The translations under genes and the position numbers were made by a program. This document shows, piece by piece, positions 50,604 through 62,798 of a stretch of 64,000 nt of DNA. The DNA lies in contig JADANN010000202.1 of the NCBI GenBank assembly GCA_018806985.1, forward strand, positions 2,030,001 through 2,094,000. The letters run 5' to 3'. Each line of letters begins with the position of its first letter. Positions within the stretch are counted from its first letter, which is position 1. Origin of the DNA: Angiostrongylus vasorum. Taxonomy: Eukaryota > Nematoda > Chromadorea > Rhabditida > Metastrongylidae. The notes beneath the pieces are model-generated. The model was not told where the DNA came from and did not search any database. It saw only the letters and a program-made list of their open reading frames with translations.

Positions 50604-51108
50604 TGTTAATTAGCTTATTCATCAAAGATTTTGAAGCTCAAATATGATAGCTACGTTGTACTTGTACGGGATTCGCATACGATGTGTTCTGACCCTCTAT
50701 TTCAATGATTTATTGCCTCACTATGGCAAGAGCCGGCTCATGGGTGTTTGACTTCCATTAACAACTAGTATTTGTCATTTAGTCGTTGAAGTTGTTTGAA
50801 ATTTCTGTTCGGAATCTCAGCTAAAGGTCTACCGAGTTCCAGAAATTTCAGCCATCATGCAAGAGGCTCGGTCAATAAGCGGCGAAGCTCCCACAATTAT
50901 ACAACGGTTAATGAGTCAGTGGTAGCGATCTGGCGAATCCATGGTAGATCTACCATGGGTGTTCAGGAAGAAAGAATAGTACCCACTGAGCTATACATCA
51001 GCCACATAGGAACAGCGCCGAAAATTAGATGGTTCTTCGTAAAAATGATCCAATCGGGTAACTCTGTTTCTCATCTAACTGTTGTTTCTTAAGCTGTGGT
51101 TAACAACA

Positions 51109-51495
51109 CTAACTTGAATACTTGGATGGCCCATCTTCACCAGTTGTGCGGGCTTCAGCATAATTTCCATTTTCTCGAAGTTTTGCTGGTTGAGCCATTG
51201 TGGTTCCCTGGATTCTCGAGGTCAGACTGACAAAGTATGTCCCAGGTCGTCACCACCAAAGACCATTGCCGCACTTGTGGGTCGAAGGGAGATTTGCCAC
51301 CATGCGACGTGTTTGATACTAGAACGGTGGCAGATCCTGATGTTGGTTTACTCTCAGCTGGGCTTCATGACGAAAACGCCGGACTCCTTCTCAACTAGGG
51401 AGACCCTGCCGAGGGGATGAATCCTCCGCTGTACATTGCACCCCGATACAAAGGAACACCTTTCAGCCACGATAAGGCGGTAAACCGTTGGGAGA
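51109..51495 (+). repeat. Family B retroposon, copy 9
   Basis: A 387 bp element with a perfect 11 bp duplication GGTTAACAACA (51098-51108 and 51496-51506). Confidence 0.92.
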
Positions 51496-51506
51496 GGTTA
51501 ACAACA

Positions 51507-53162
51507 AAGGAAAACAATTGAGATGAGAGCATTCATTGCATGCTATGGGTAATATATGGTATGTTTTATAAAGATGCTTACTGAACGAACTCTCATCTAC
51601 AAGATGGCCTAGGCTTTTTTCGCATTTCTTCCCTGAATACTTACTAGTTGGGAATCATAAACGTTTGTTCCGGGTATCGTTTCTAAATGAAAACATTCCT
51701 AAAAATGAATAGAAAGGTAGGGATTCCTAGAGAATGAGCTTCATCTTCATTCTCATCCCTTACGCGCCTGTGATCTACAGGGGTAGCGATCGATTGCAAG
51801 TCGGAAAACGTGCTCACCTGAGACGAAATGCCCACATATTCACCGACGAACCACATCTATCCTCTTCATTTTAATTCCGTCAGGTTATTATGATTAGGTC
51901 GTCCCACTATAGTAGGGAGACCTACAACTCTTACTTCGTATCCCTAGCGAAAACATCCTTTCGGGGCATGAAGTCCCTTCTAATCAATAAGCGCATCGAT
52001 GCAGCAAGTATGGCGCCCAATAGAAAAAACCCTGTTGACTCATTTCGAAACCTCGGACTAGCTGGAAATTGCGCAAACTTGTACAGTTTAGCTTTGTGCT
52101 GTGTGCTGCCGTTTAGCGAGAAATCCTAGGAGAATCGGGCCTTCAGAGTTGGCGTTGGCCCCTGTACTTATTACCTCCCTACAATGCGCCATGCTACGTC
52201 CAGTGAGGGTCGTCAGGAACAGTATCCTAGTGGCGTCCTTTCAAGAATTGTTCACGAGTGATCACACTCTCCAGTTTTCTTTCCGATTACTGTGTACAAC
52301 TCTATATTGCCACAGTTTTTATTAGAAATCCTGAATTGTTGCCTTCAGTTTTACTCCTATTTTGCCATCATGGCCTAGGTACTTTGTCCTCGAAGTGTTA
52401 TATGATTTTACCAATACTTGTCTACGTCTCATCGAAGCTAGTTGTGCTCATAGATGTCCTATAGTGGGCTTTCATTACTTCATAGCATTCACTGGGCTCA
52501 GGAGCACAATATTTCCATCTGGAGGCAGGCTAAGGGTCCAACTATCCCTGAGCAGAGCTTGGTGAGTCGCTCCTAGGTACTACCAAAACTGCCTACTTGC
52601 CAAAAACTGTAGAAGTAAAGCAACTTTTATTTTTGCTGTGTGGTTGGTTTTCTTTGGCATAACTCTACTACTTCCAGAGTACTGATGAGTGACATTGCCG
52701 AGTGGGAAGCTTAAGGTTCCCGCTCCATTTCTTCTGTTGTCAACGAGTTCACTAATTATCCGGAGGGTTTCGTGATGTACCCAGTGCTTCTTATGTAATT
52801 TTTCCTCTTCCTACCTCAGATCAACTCGTTTTTCCTCTTCGATAGTTTTGTTTTTTCTTGTTTTATCCACTTTATTCATGTCCGCACTCATTCTCGTCGC
52901 TTAGCGCAACTTCCAGAAATGTCCTGCATTTTTGTAAGGGTGTTGTTTTCCGGAACTCTTCTTTTGAAGCTGAACTTACATTACAAAGCTGGCTTTGACT
53001 GTGACAACAGTATTTAAGCAGATGACGAGCATGACTAATGTCGTAGTTGGTAGTTTTACTTCCTGACGTTTGCTCCGTATCCCGGACATATTTTGAATGT
53101 TGTTAATTTTTCTCGTGTCGCTCAATAGTTTTAAGAGCTGTCTTAACTGATTTTGGTTTTAG
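51507..53162. other. Upstream region of the PDZD8-like gene
   Basis: No repeat copy seen. Short plus frames (64-79 aa) between 51.9 and 52.6 kb are not recognised. Promoter elements cannot be picked out by eye. Confidence 0.45.
53150..53162 (+). promoter_or_regulatory. Probable trans-splice or 5' UTR acceptor of the PDZD8-like gene
   Basis: ATTTTGGTTTAG ends at 53162, 75 bases before the ATG at 53238. No in-frame upstream coding exon is seen. This would set the 5' end of the mature message if a spliced leader is added here. Confidence 0.4.
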
Positions 53163-53237
53163 GTGAGGGCCGTGTGGCCTCCCTATGTTCGTTCGCAAAT
53201 CGAGAGGCGTCTGACTTGAAGTGCTATCCGTGTTCGG

Positions 53238-56200
53238 ATGCTAACCTTCTTTCTGGGAACGTTAGTCGGCGCCGCTTTCGTCCTGATCGTCATCTTCGTG
53301 CTGATCGTCGATCCTTGGGCAATCCATTCGTCAACACCGTCATCATCGTTTATCGACCAGTATAGGCCTATTGAAATTCCTAAGGTAAAATTCCACATCC
53401 ACATCTCTATTTTTACACTTAGCTCGGTTGAGATTTCAAAAAAGAAAGGACGCAACTTGTACCATTTGGCTAGCAAACCCAGTAGTACTTGTGCTTTTTC
53501 TCAGTACTTTTGTAAACTGAGTACTTTTCTATGTTCTATGTTGTTTTTCATAAAACTGTAGGGTAGTCAGATGGACCCATCCACGGAATGTTTTAAAATT
53601 TGGGTGATTGACCATTCATACATTGCTTTTCTATGTTTCAATCTCGAATGGGCTGTGTTGGTCTTCATCCCATCAAATGGCTTAGAATTTTCTCATTTCG
53701 TGCTATATATTGGCTCATATCTCCTTTTTTCGTTTCCGTCAGTTCCTTGCTAGGAAGGTGACGTCATAACAATATTACTTTTCTATGGATATTCTGAAGT
53801 GTTTCTTGAGAAAGAACTACGGATCTGTCGTTTGATCCATTCTACGTTTTAGAAAGAACCTTTATATTCCCATGAATTGAATTCCCCATCTTTTATTCCT
53901 ACATTTCTCCCACTATGATACTTATCCCTAGCAAAATGCGTATCTTGCAATTTCTTTTAGCTGAAATTTGTTGCTCTTAAGTTACGAAACCTTACGTAAT
54001 GAAAAGTTGAGTGAAGTTTTTTTCGAAACCTATGATGTTGCTGAAGAAAGGATGACGTCACAAAAGGTATCTTCCAGTAGATTTCAAGAAGTACTTTACA
54101 CTTATTCTCTTCCTATGGTTTTTAGCCTAAAATTATGGGTGTTTTTCTCTGTGTGAGCTTTAGTTCTTAACTGAACCTTAAGCTATCTAGTGCAACAGAG
54201 AACTAACAATATACTTACGTTATTTCCCAAATGTAGACGTTCGAAATCTCCAGGAGCTTCTTGAATTTCTAAAAACTGGCGACGATGGACAAGGTGTATC
54301 TCGATGGGAATCTTGTCACTCCGTCTCACTCCTTCTGCACATGTTTTTTCAAGAACACAAAGATGGCCGACACCTAAGAAGGTTTCTTTTCTTGATAAGA
54401 TTGATTACGTTGTTACTATTTTGGCCAAATGTCATCATTTTCTCATGCGAGTGGTGTATTTCCTTCTAGCGATAGTTAGGGATAAATCGAGACACATGCA
54501 TGAAAGTAGAACAAATTTCTGAACAAAGTTTAGTATATGGGCTCTCAAGACCAACTAACACTAGCACTGTAGATCTTGGTTGCTCTTAAGTGTCTTTATT
54601 CAACATTAGATGATGGTTTGAAGCAGTAGAGTTTCATTTTAAAGAGTTCTAACTAAATTCAGGTGGTTTCACAAGCGTTTACAAATCGAGCTGAACGATA
54701 TCTGTACTCGTTCTGCAGCTGGTCGTCTTATCCAAGTATGCCTAAAGTTTCTATTTAAGGTTTTCGTCCTCAAAATATCTGCTGAATAGACAGTATAATT
54801 CCAGGAAAGTGAGCATTTTTGGTTTCTCTAGGTATTAGGATTCGCTACTGTTTTCCCAGTGTTTAATGTTCTTTGATTAACCACCTTCTTCACATTGGAT
54901 TACTACCCTATCGTGGTGCTAAGTATTCCATGGTAATGCACTGCACGTATAACGGAAGACAAGTCCCATACAACATCACCCAATCTGAGATCGTCGTACT
55001 GAAGAAAAACTAGTCGTAGAGCTATAAGCCTTCCCATGATCATCTGTGTGAAGATTTTTGACGCCATAGCAACGTCCTGGTTAGCTATCCCGGGGCGCCA
55101 TGAATACCGCAGCGACTGGCATCCTGTGGTGGCTGTCCAGGGATTTTGGTTTCGGCTTATGCATAGGTGGGAGGTCTGTTACTCGGGCTACCCTAGGTTT
55201 ACAAATGACAATGAACTCTTTATATCTTCTGAAACAAGGTATGATGATCCTGTGAGATGCGCATTTAGGATGTCCGAATACGAGATCTGTCTCTCGGTAC
55301 AAAAGCTCCACGAATTAGTGCGATTCGTGTAGAAAGTGTGGAGATGTCATCGGACAAAACTATTTTTGAGAAGATTATTCTTCTTATTGATATGGAGTAT
55401 ACTGGCGGCTTTGAAACATCTATCGACGTTACAACGGTATTCGGAAAGAAAGCAAATTTGTCAATAAAGCTAGCAAAAGTCGCTGGTCTGGTTCGTCTTA
55501 TTTTGTCCCGGAAACCGTATAATCACTGGACGTTTTCTTTTGTGTCGACACCAGAGCTTGCGATGGATGTCAGTTCACAGATTCAAGGACATCAGCTGAA
55601 ACGTCTGATTCCTTTGATAAAGGAATCTATCCGACGCGCTTTGCAACGAAAGCACGTTTGGCCAAACTATAAGATTCGCTACCGACCACTGTTTCCGAAT
55701 CCTTTCCTTCAACCTTCTTTGCCCCTCAGTGCCTTCACACATGTTAAAATCGAGGGCGGACTGGAAGTAACGGTACTCCAGGGAACTCGTCTAAAAACTG
55801 ATTTGGTTGGAAAGGACGTCAGTTCATATGTCGTTTACTGCACTGTGAATTTAGATAGTCGTCCTTTTCTGCAGAATTCATCTGATTTCTCACATTCACT
55901 GAGTGTAATGGTCACTTTCTCACGTCATGATATGACCACTCCAATCGGGATAATATTTGAGAAGGTATTTCTTATTCTTCCTGACTTTTTTATTTTCTAC
56001 AATCTCGTATACCGCTCCTATTCCTGAAATTTATGGAGTTGTTTTTCTTATTGGAAACTTTGATTCTATCTAGACAATGGCAAATGCGAATGGAATTCGT
56101 CCAGTACGTGTTGCTGTTGTCGAAGAAGGAAGTCTTGCCGATAAAGCGGCGTTTAAACCAGGTTTCTTTTTTTATGAATTTACGAAACCCTTCCTTCTTC

Positions 56201-59200
56201 TGCTTTTAGACGTTAAAAAGTTATTGGTCACAGAGTAGTACAGTAATTAGCCCGGATTTTAGGAGATACGCTTATGGCGATTAACAACGTTCCCATTAGG
56301 AGTGAACGGCAAGCTATTCGATTCCTACAGCAGACCATCGGCGATCTATTAGTGCTGGTTGATCGGAATTTGGATGACATCGACGACGACGTCCTAAAAA
56401 GTGGGTAGCATTGTAGATTTACGAATTCGAAATCGATATACCCAATTTTGAATGCGGTAGCCCAGGCTTCAAAGATCACGAAAGATACAGTGCTTAATAC
56501 GTATGTCGCTGTTCTCGTATTCCGATTATCGCCACCGGTACCTTTTGGACAACTAAATACTTCAGAACTTGAGAAATCTGTTATAGATTTTCCCTATTGT
56601 TGGCGCATTCGCTACCGTATGAGCTACGAATGATTCCTTTTTTTTCCTGATTCTGTTGCTACAGTTTTTGTATTGAATTGATAGCTTGTCTACTACATAT
56701 GTTGGTAGTGGTCATAGTCAGAAAGCTTCACCCCCACACCTAATGGCTTGCAAAAACACTTTTCACTTGAGTCACTTCATCTTCTTCGAATCTTGCGGCG
56801 AGTTTTAGCATTCCTATTGGTCTAACGCACTTACATTCGACAAGAAGGGAAACTTTTTGGTCACTATAACATAGTTAAGGCGTGTGTGGCACAGTGGTCG
56901 GAGGCGCCCTGTACACACACATGGGATCGATCCCCGCACACTGGCCACCAAGCCTTTCATCCTACAGGGGTCGGCAAATTGGTACCAGACCTGCCTAGGA
57001 AGAAAGCAGCACTGGCTCGATACCATCGGTAGGCGACCGCGAGTCGTTGTAAAGGCCAGACATGCATTCAGTTACCTCCGAACGATGCTTTCAGGGATTG
57101 ATCACCGCCGAGTGCTTTATCCTTTTTATTTTTTTATAGCGTGATAGACTGTCAAGAAGACTTCTATAGGATAGTCCTCGTTATTAAAAGTATTATCTTT
57201 GGAAGGGACGAGCCGTTCACGAATTGTGTATCTACTAAACACCATTCTCAATGAAATTTCCTTTATAACCTGCAGTTACTGCGACTTTTACTATTTACGT
57301 ACGATTTTCAATATCTGAAAACCTTTACAATACACCATTTCGTGTTACACTTTCTGCATTTAATGGACAAAGTTTGCAGCCGTTGAATCCGCAGCATTTT
57401 TTTATTTACAGTTGCGGTGGCTGAGTGGTGCAATCTGAACTGAAATTCCATATTGGCTGTGTCTAGTGTAGACTGCTTTAGCACGCATTGCAGCAAATCT
57501 AGAATCAGTAGAATTGATAGAATGATATTTCGCTGCTTCTTTTTATGAATTCTCAATACAACCTCTCTATTGCTTCGACTTTCTGTCAGTCTTTTCAATA
57601 ACGCAACTACTTGAGAGCGTAGGAATGCTAATAATTTGAAGAGAACACAAGTGAAATTGTATCTTACAATCGTTCATCATAATTCTTTTTTCACAGTCGT
57701 ACAATAGATCGTTGCCGCGTCCTTCGCAATGTCTGAGAACCAAGGGAAAAAAACTCAAATATACCTAACACGTAAGAGGGGAAAAAATACGTAACGTACA
57801 TGTGGTTTTCTTGATGTGTGAGGAGTTCGCCGCCACTTTGATCACTTGTATCCATGAAGAGCTTTGCTTGATACTGACGTTTAACAACAAACTCGAGAGA
57901 TTCGCTTTCTCATCATAGGTCCCGTTGTCGGTCACATTGAATGTGAACCAAAAATTTTTCTTCTTTTTGAAATTTAAGCCTCGATATGGCATGAGCTGCT
58001 ATATGAAATTTTCCCCTAGGCGTCTCTTTTTTTTCTCCAGTAATTCCACAATGTGGCAATTCAACTATTCCTACCTGAACGACCAATTTATGTTTTTATC
58101 CTTTATTCAGTTATCTCTTACTATAACTGGCGCTTTTGTGCTACCTAATTACTGTGCTACCTAATTGTCATAACAGACACCTTTCGAGTGTCACAAGTAA
58201 AAATGAACCGAATTTGTAAATTTACGTAGAAGTTGTCCATTAGCACAAAATTGGGTGTAGTTGAATTTCTAAGCTTCACCGAAGAACAACATTGTTCATT
58301 GTTCGACCACTCATCGCGGATCTGATCATCATCTTTGCATTCATTCTTCGATCTGCTTTTTTTTGGATTCTTCAGAAGGATGGATAAGAAACTCCTCACC
58401 ATCTTCAACTCCTTTAGTTTTTGTCTACTCACTGTAAGCAGTTGATCGCAAACAAGGTTCAGTGCATTCATCATTTACATAACTTAAACTTATAAAATTT
58501 ATGTTTTGAGTAGTATTTAATTCACCTATCCTTTGTAATTAGTATGAAAAAATCGTAGATGACATGGATGGATAAAGAGAATATCTAACAGTGCGGAGAC
58601 TTGTATGTTGTCAAACGAGCGCCTGTGGCGCAGTGGTCAGAGGTGCCCTGCAATACACATGGGTTCGATCCCATACCGCAGGTTCACCAAGCCTTCCATC
58701 CTTCCGGGGTTGGCAGATTGTTACCAGATTTGTCCGGGAGCATACCAGCACTGACTTGATAGATCGGCAGGCCACTGCGAGTCATTGTAGAGGCCAGATA
58801 TGCATTCGATCACTCGACAATGCTTGGTGAAGTCGAATGCATGGCGCATCCCTGAGGGATTGACCAATCCCGAGAGCTTTATCGTTTAGCTTTATTTGTA
58901 TTGTCAAACAAACCACAAAAAGGAGATATCAATGTGATTGGATAGAGTAGAAGCTTTTTTTTACATCACACACGAAAGCTATAAGAGTTTCAAAAGCATA
59001 GAAAGATGCATAAAAGTGTGTAGAGTATACGCGTAAGAAAAACAAGGAGAAAAGATAGAATTTATTGGAAAAGCACGTAGAAAAGTCAAGTTGTAAGACG
59101 AATACGAGGTCGTTTGTTGTAGTTACGGGCTATATGATGAACATAGTGTGTGGTGAAGAATAAAACGTAGTCCGGGGCGGGCACCAGACGAAACAATTCG

Positions 59201-59239
59201 TGGTCGCAAGTACGTTAAGATGTTGAGGAGTATCGATAC

Positions 59240-59282
<43 letters not shown>

Positions 59283-60685
59283 TATATATGCAATGTTCAA
59301 CGCAGCTTTCGCTGTCGCCGACTTCAAGAACGCCTTTGGAACACCATCGAGTTTTAATGGATAGAAAGAAATTGCTTCTTCAGCAGGGGTCGCAGCCTGA
59401 GATAGAAGTTTTTCGCAACAGGGCAATGTGAAAGATTCTGATGGTTTTTAGTTCAGTTAACAGAGTTCGTTTTTATGTGAGATATAACTTTTTAAACGAG
59501 TAGGAGACATTAATTTCCACTGGGTTTTCACTGAAATAAGGGTATTTCCTTGTGAATTTGTTGATGCCGATACTTCATAGTAATAATCGGGAAATAGGAG
59601 TTTATATGAGTATGAGTCAATGCTTGCTCACTGGAGCTGTTTCCCCTACACATTTCCATGTTTAGAAATTTGGGAAACACGTTTTAAAAAATTGCTGATT
59701 TTCTATTGTTTTTTCTCTAGCGTCATAAATTTTTTAAGCGTGCACCGAAGTGGAGGACGGGCGAAGTAGTGATGCGGATGTGCGTCTTGGAGATGTTTCC
59801 TCAACCCGTCCATCTGTTGTTCAACGAAGAAGCCTTTCGCCAGAGTTGGATCGTAAGTTTTCGTTAGCTAAAGAATACTTGACAGATTTTAATATTTTTT
59901 AATTTTTCATCTCTTTGCTCATTTGTTCCACTTTTTGCTACTTTCAGGATGTGATTATTACATTATTAAACTGACTAACGTCAATAAAGTTCTCGAAAAA
60001 AAGCTGGAACAGAAGCGTTTCGTTTCAGTCGTGACTTTTCCAGACATTCATTTCTTATCACTTCTTTGCGTTTTCATGATCTGAAGATTGAAACTCTTCG
60101 TTTCTGCTCTTTTACTGTTGTAGTTTGTACACCAGTTCCACTGGCGAGAGTTTTCTTTTTATATCGAAGCGATTGACAGATTCATATCTTCTAAGTCACG
60201 ATAAAAACTGTTGATGAAACTTAGCTATACTTTCATTTAGCGAGATAGTTTTGTTATTTGAATGAAATCACTCAGAAAGATGTTGTTTACTACAAGTTTA
60301 TTAAGCGATCGTCATTGCACCAAGTGTGCGAGGTGGTTCTTGTGCTTTGGTTACAATACGTATTTACCTTAGGTGGAACGAAAGTCGTTGAGCTGAATAG
60401 AACACTCGTTGCATTTTTACACATCAAATTGTGTGAAATTTTTGTGTTCTAGGCTATAATAACTTATCGAAAACATATCAAGGGAGGACAAGCTCTCGAA
60501 AAGTAACATTTCAGCCCATCGTCGTCACAGTCTCTCGAATGCGCCTTCTGATCCTTCGATTATAAACACAACGACGGGCTCGATAACGTCTTTCATGAGC
60601 CTTGGTAAAGTTAAAGTTCATGGGTTTTTGAATATGAAGAGCAAAAGATTTTTTTTTTGCAGTGGAGGATAGAAATAGTTCTTAA
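53238..60685 (+). CDS. pdzd-8: PDZD8-like SMP/PDZ lipid-transfer protein (9 exons, C-terminal three tentative)
   Basis: Exons: 53238-53384, 54254-54381, 54663-54735, 55269-55964, 56074-56161, 56263-56400, then tentatively 59739-59852, 60515-60604, 60663-60685. Phases 0, 2, 0, 0, 1, 1, 1, 1 agree, giving about 499 aa. Residues 3-24 are a membrane anchor at the very N-terminus. The SMP domain spans about 60-264 (TRSAAGRLIQDVRIRDLSLG, GGFETSIDVTTVFGKKANL, KPYNHWTFSFV, QRKHVWPNYKIRYRPLFP). A C2-like stretch follows (about 273-338), then a PDZ domain (about 339-420) with carboxylate loop PIGIIF and the segment GDTLMAINNVPI. Known of the family: PDZD8 is an ER protein that moves lipids at ER-endosome contacts; C. 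elegans has pdzd-8. No C1 zinc finger or coiled coil is visible. The last three exons encode a Ser/Arg/Pro-rich tail ending VEDRNSS; exon 7 could start at 59739 or 59751. If they are not used, reading through the exon 6 donor ends at TAG 56405-56407. Confidence 0.88.
56880..57138 (+). repeat. Family A SINE, copy 12, in intron 6 of the PDZD8-like gene
   Basis: Head GCGTGTGTGGCACAGTGGTCGGAG (A box) then ACATGGGATCGATCCCCGC (B box core). Body complete apart from a short deletion before the tail; tail TTTATCC then TTTTTATTTTTT. Confidence 0.85.
58618..58893 (+). repeat. Family A SINE, copy 13, in intron 6 of the PDZD8-like gene
   Basis: Best Pol III boxes of the family: TGTGGCGCAGTGGTCAGAGG (A box) and GGGTTCGATCCCAT (B box). 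The 9 bp TTGTCAAAC lies just upstream of the head (58607-58615) and again after the tail (58903-58911). Confidence 0.9.
59242..59279. repeat. (TA)n microsatellite, about 19 units, intronic
   Basis: A pure TA run within intron 6 of the PDZD8-like gene, 460 bp before tentative exon 7. Confidence 0.95.
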
Positions 60686-60832
60686 AAGTCATTTTTGAGC
60701 CTAGATTTTGAGCAGCTCTATCCTTTTCTGGTTAACCACGTTTTTAACCGCTTGTTCTCGATAGCAACGTCTTAAAATTATAATCTTTTTTGTTTTATTA
60801 GGATTATACGTGCAGGATAGTATAATACTTAG

Positions 60833-60900
60833 CTGACCCGTCCTCACATTACTTGCGAGTCTCAATACTTTCTCCGTTCGTTTCTTTCTCTTTAAACCGT
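60833..60900 (+). repeat. Family B tail fragment
   Basis: TACTTAGCTGACCCGTCCTCAC ... TTGCGAGTCTCAATACTTTCTCC matches the tail side of family B, truncated after about 65 bp. About 150 bp after the stop of the PDZD8-like gene. Confidence 0.55.
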
Positions 60901-61477
60901 CTTCAACAACAAGTCGGATTCATGTGTGGATTTTGCTGTTGCGTGAGGATTTGTGACTTTCCTCCTCATTGATATTCTCAATGTTGGGTGAATGTGGTTT
61001 TTATCAAGAACTTGTGATAGCTGTGCTATTTATTATCTGGAAAATGCGCTGTAAAATTTTCACCACAGGCACTCGCCTTCTGTTGTGCCTTGAAGGAAGT
61101 TTGCTAAGATTCTGTAAGAGACCGAAGTGATATCTGACCAAAGTCGAATATTTTTGAAGTGTATTATTTTAAGACAAAGCTCTGAGCTTATTATCAGTGT
61201 TCCCTTAAAAACACTGAAAAATTATTGGAGAAGCTCACCTATGACGAGAAAAGTTGTGGAAGGGGAACATAGGATTGAAGAAGGAAAGCTAGTTATTCCA
61301 TTTTGAACATAGATCTTGGTACTGTGTTGTGATTCTTGCACAATAGGGATTTTCTTCATTGTTCAGTTTTTGCCCAGCAGAATAAAAACAGACACTCGAT
61401 ACATATGATATGCCCCTCTACTCATTGTGTAAAGTCTATTATTATATGCATTTAACGAACTCTAAAATGTTATGAAT

Positions 61478-61515
61478 GGAGTTTAATGCATGGCGCATCT
61501 TTCAAGGAATGATCG
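61478..61515 (+). repeat. Family A tail fragment
   Basis: GAGTTTAATGCATGGCGCATC then AAGGAATGATCGACC matches the last part of family A just before its tail. Confidence 0.5.
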
Positions 61516-61809
61516 ACCCTACTCTTCACGCTTCTTCAGTTAGTTATTATGCAACCGTTGAACTGTTTGCGTGGATGCTGCGGTATCCCACTATTTGTGT
61601 CCTCATAAGTACCAGAAAACCACATATGATGACTAGTTGCATTTTCGGAAAAACTAGTATTCGACTTTCAAAAGAAGTCTTCGTAATGAACTAACTGTCT
61701 GTGTAATACCGTAGACTTGAATGGACGGTCACCTTGACGAGCTAAAAAAAATCACTGGAACGAAATTGGTGTGACTTCGAGTTTCATGATTAGGAACCTG
61801 ATACACAAG

Positions 61810-61817
61810 TATAAAAA
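61810..61817 (+). promoter_or_regulatory. TATA box of the collagen gene
   Basis: TATAAAAA lies 40-47 bp upstream of the collagen ATG, so the leader must be very short. Strong TATA boxes this close are usual for highly expressed, moult-timed collagen genes. Confidence 0.7.
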
Positions 61818-61856
61818 GAGCCTGTTGGAGTTGCAGTGGCAGCCGAGCTTTCTCGC

Positions 61857-62756
61857 ATGGAATTCGACTCTCGGATAAAGGCGTATCGTTTTGTCGGCTA
61901 TGCTGCTGTCGTATTTTCTGCTATATCTATTCTATCGATCTGCATCACATTGCCAGTAGTTTACAACTACGTAAAACACGTTAAACGCACTACGCATTTG
62001 GAGCTGCTGCAGTGTAAAGCGTCAGCAAAGGATATATGGACGGACATCCACAACCTACCACTAGAGTCGAACCGAACTACCAGGGCTATCAGACGTCGCC
62101 AATACGAATTCGAGGAAATCAGTGCTTCTTTGGCAGGCGCTTGTGTTGGCTGCTGTATACCAGGCGCACCTGGACCACCAGGCGTCCCGGGTAGACCAGG
62201 TCGACCAGGGAAAGCTGGGATACCGGGAGCCCCTGGTAACCCTGGCCGTCCACCAAGGGAACCATGCGAACCTGTCACTCCACCACCCTGTCCACCATGT
62301 CCACCAGGTCCTCCCGGACCCGCAGGACCGCCAGGCCCCCCTGGAAACCAAGGACCTCCAGGACCTCCTGGTGAACAGGGAGCTACAGGACCAGTTGGGC
62401 CTCAAGGAATGAAAGGAGTCCCTGGCCTTCCAGGTCGTATGGGACCTCCGGGACTACAAGGGCCGGCGGGTGAACCAGGACCTACTGGGGAACCAAAACC
62501 TGGTGCTCCAGGACAGCCCGGACCTGTGGGACAACCAGGTAGTCCGGGTCTACCGGGACCTCCTGGTAAAGATGGCCAGATTGGTGAGCCTGGTCCAAAA
62601 GGACCTCCTGGATTACCTGGAAATCCTGGATTGGATGGACAACCTGGAATGCCAGGACAACCAGGACTTGACGGAGCTCCTGGCGAACGAGGAATCTGCC
62701 CGAAATATTGCGCCAGAGACGGCGGAATCTTTTTCGAAGATGGAACACGTCGCTAA
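61857..62756 (+). CDS. Cuticle collagen, single exon, 299 aa
   Basis: A nematode cuticle collagen, secreted by the hypodermis and built into the exoskeleton as trimers. The start is ATG 61857; the frame is open upstream to a GTG at 61836, but TTGCAG there looks like an acceptor and the TATA box is only about 40 bp upstream of the ATG. Residues 12-37 form the N-terminal membrane segment. RRRQ at 79-82 is a subtilisin-type (BLI-4/furin) cleavage site, just before a conserved block ([10 protein letters not shown]). Cysteines sit at 96, 99 and 100, before a short Gly-X-Y run (to about 130). A Cys/Pro-rich break (137-148) follows, then a long Gly-X-Y domain (151-279) with one interruption near 211-216 (GEPKPG). 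The end is CPKYC then [12 protein letters not shown], resembling the SQT-1/ROL-6 group in C. elegans; that placement is from memory, so no symbol is given. Confidence 0.96.
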   Translation: MEFDSRIKAYRFVGYAAVVFSAISILSICITLPVVYNYVKHVKRTTHLELLQCKASAKDIWTDIHNLPLESNRTTRAIRRRQYEFEEISASLAGACVGCCIPGAPGPPGVPGRPGRPGKAGIPGAPGNPGRPPREPCEPVTPPPCPPCPPGPPGPAGPPGPPGNQGPPGPPGEQGATGPVGPQGMKGVPGLPGRMGPPGLQGPAGEPGPTGEPKPGAPGQPGPVGQPGSPGLPGPPGKDGQIGEPGPKGPPGLPGNPGLDGQPGMPGQPGLDGAPGERGICPKYCARDGGIFFEDGTRR

Positions 62757-62792
62757 GACTTCATGTCTATGTTATAGATTGAAACATTTACG

Positions 62793-62798
62793 AATAAA
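62793..62798 (+). terminator. Polyadenylation signal of the collagen gene
   Basis: AATAAA lies 36 bp after the TAA stop (62754-62756) of the collagen, implying a short 3' UTR. Confidence 0.65.

Noticed and set aside
55036..55332. 98 aa open frame before the long exon of the PDZD8-like gene
   Set aside because: It is in a different frame from the SMP exon and covers intron 3; the exon begins at the TTTAG acceptor at 55268.
56448..56633. Possible extra PDZD8-like exon (ILNAVAQASKITKDT)
   Set aside because: The frame starts too close to the exon 6 donor for a nematode intron (under 20 bp) and no phase fits the next exons.
57412..57480. tRNA-like GCGGTGGCTGAGTGGTGCAA
   Set aside because: Looks like an A box, but no GGTTCRA-type B box follows at the right distance.
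58618..58700. tRNA gene suggested by good A and B boxes
   Set aside because: No acceptor stem pairing closes a 72-90 nt cloverleaf and the sequence runs on into the family A body, so it is a SINE head.
59721..59852. Alternative frame of tentative exon 7 (RHKFFKRAPKWRTG)
   Set aside because: Uses a better-looking acceptor, but joins exon 8 in a frame that soon stops; the Ser-rich frame agrees in phase through three exons.
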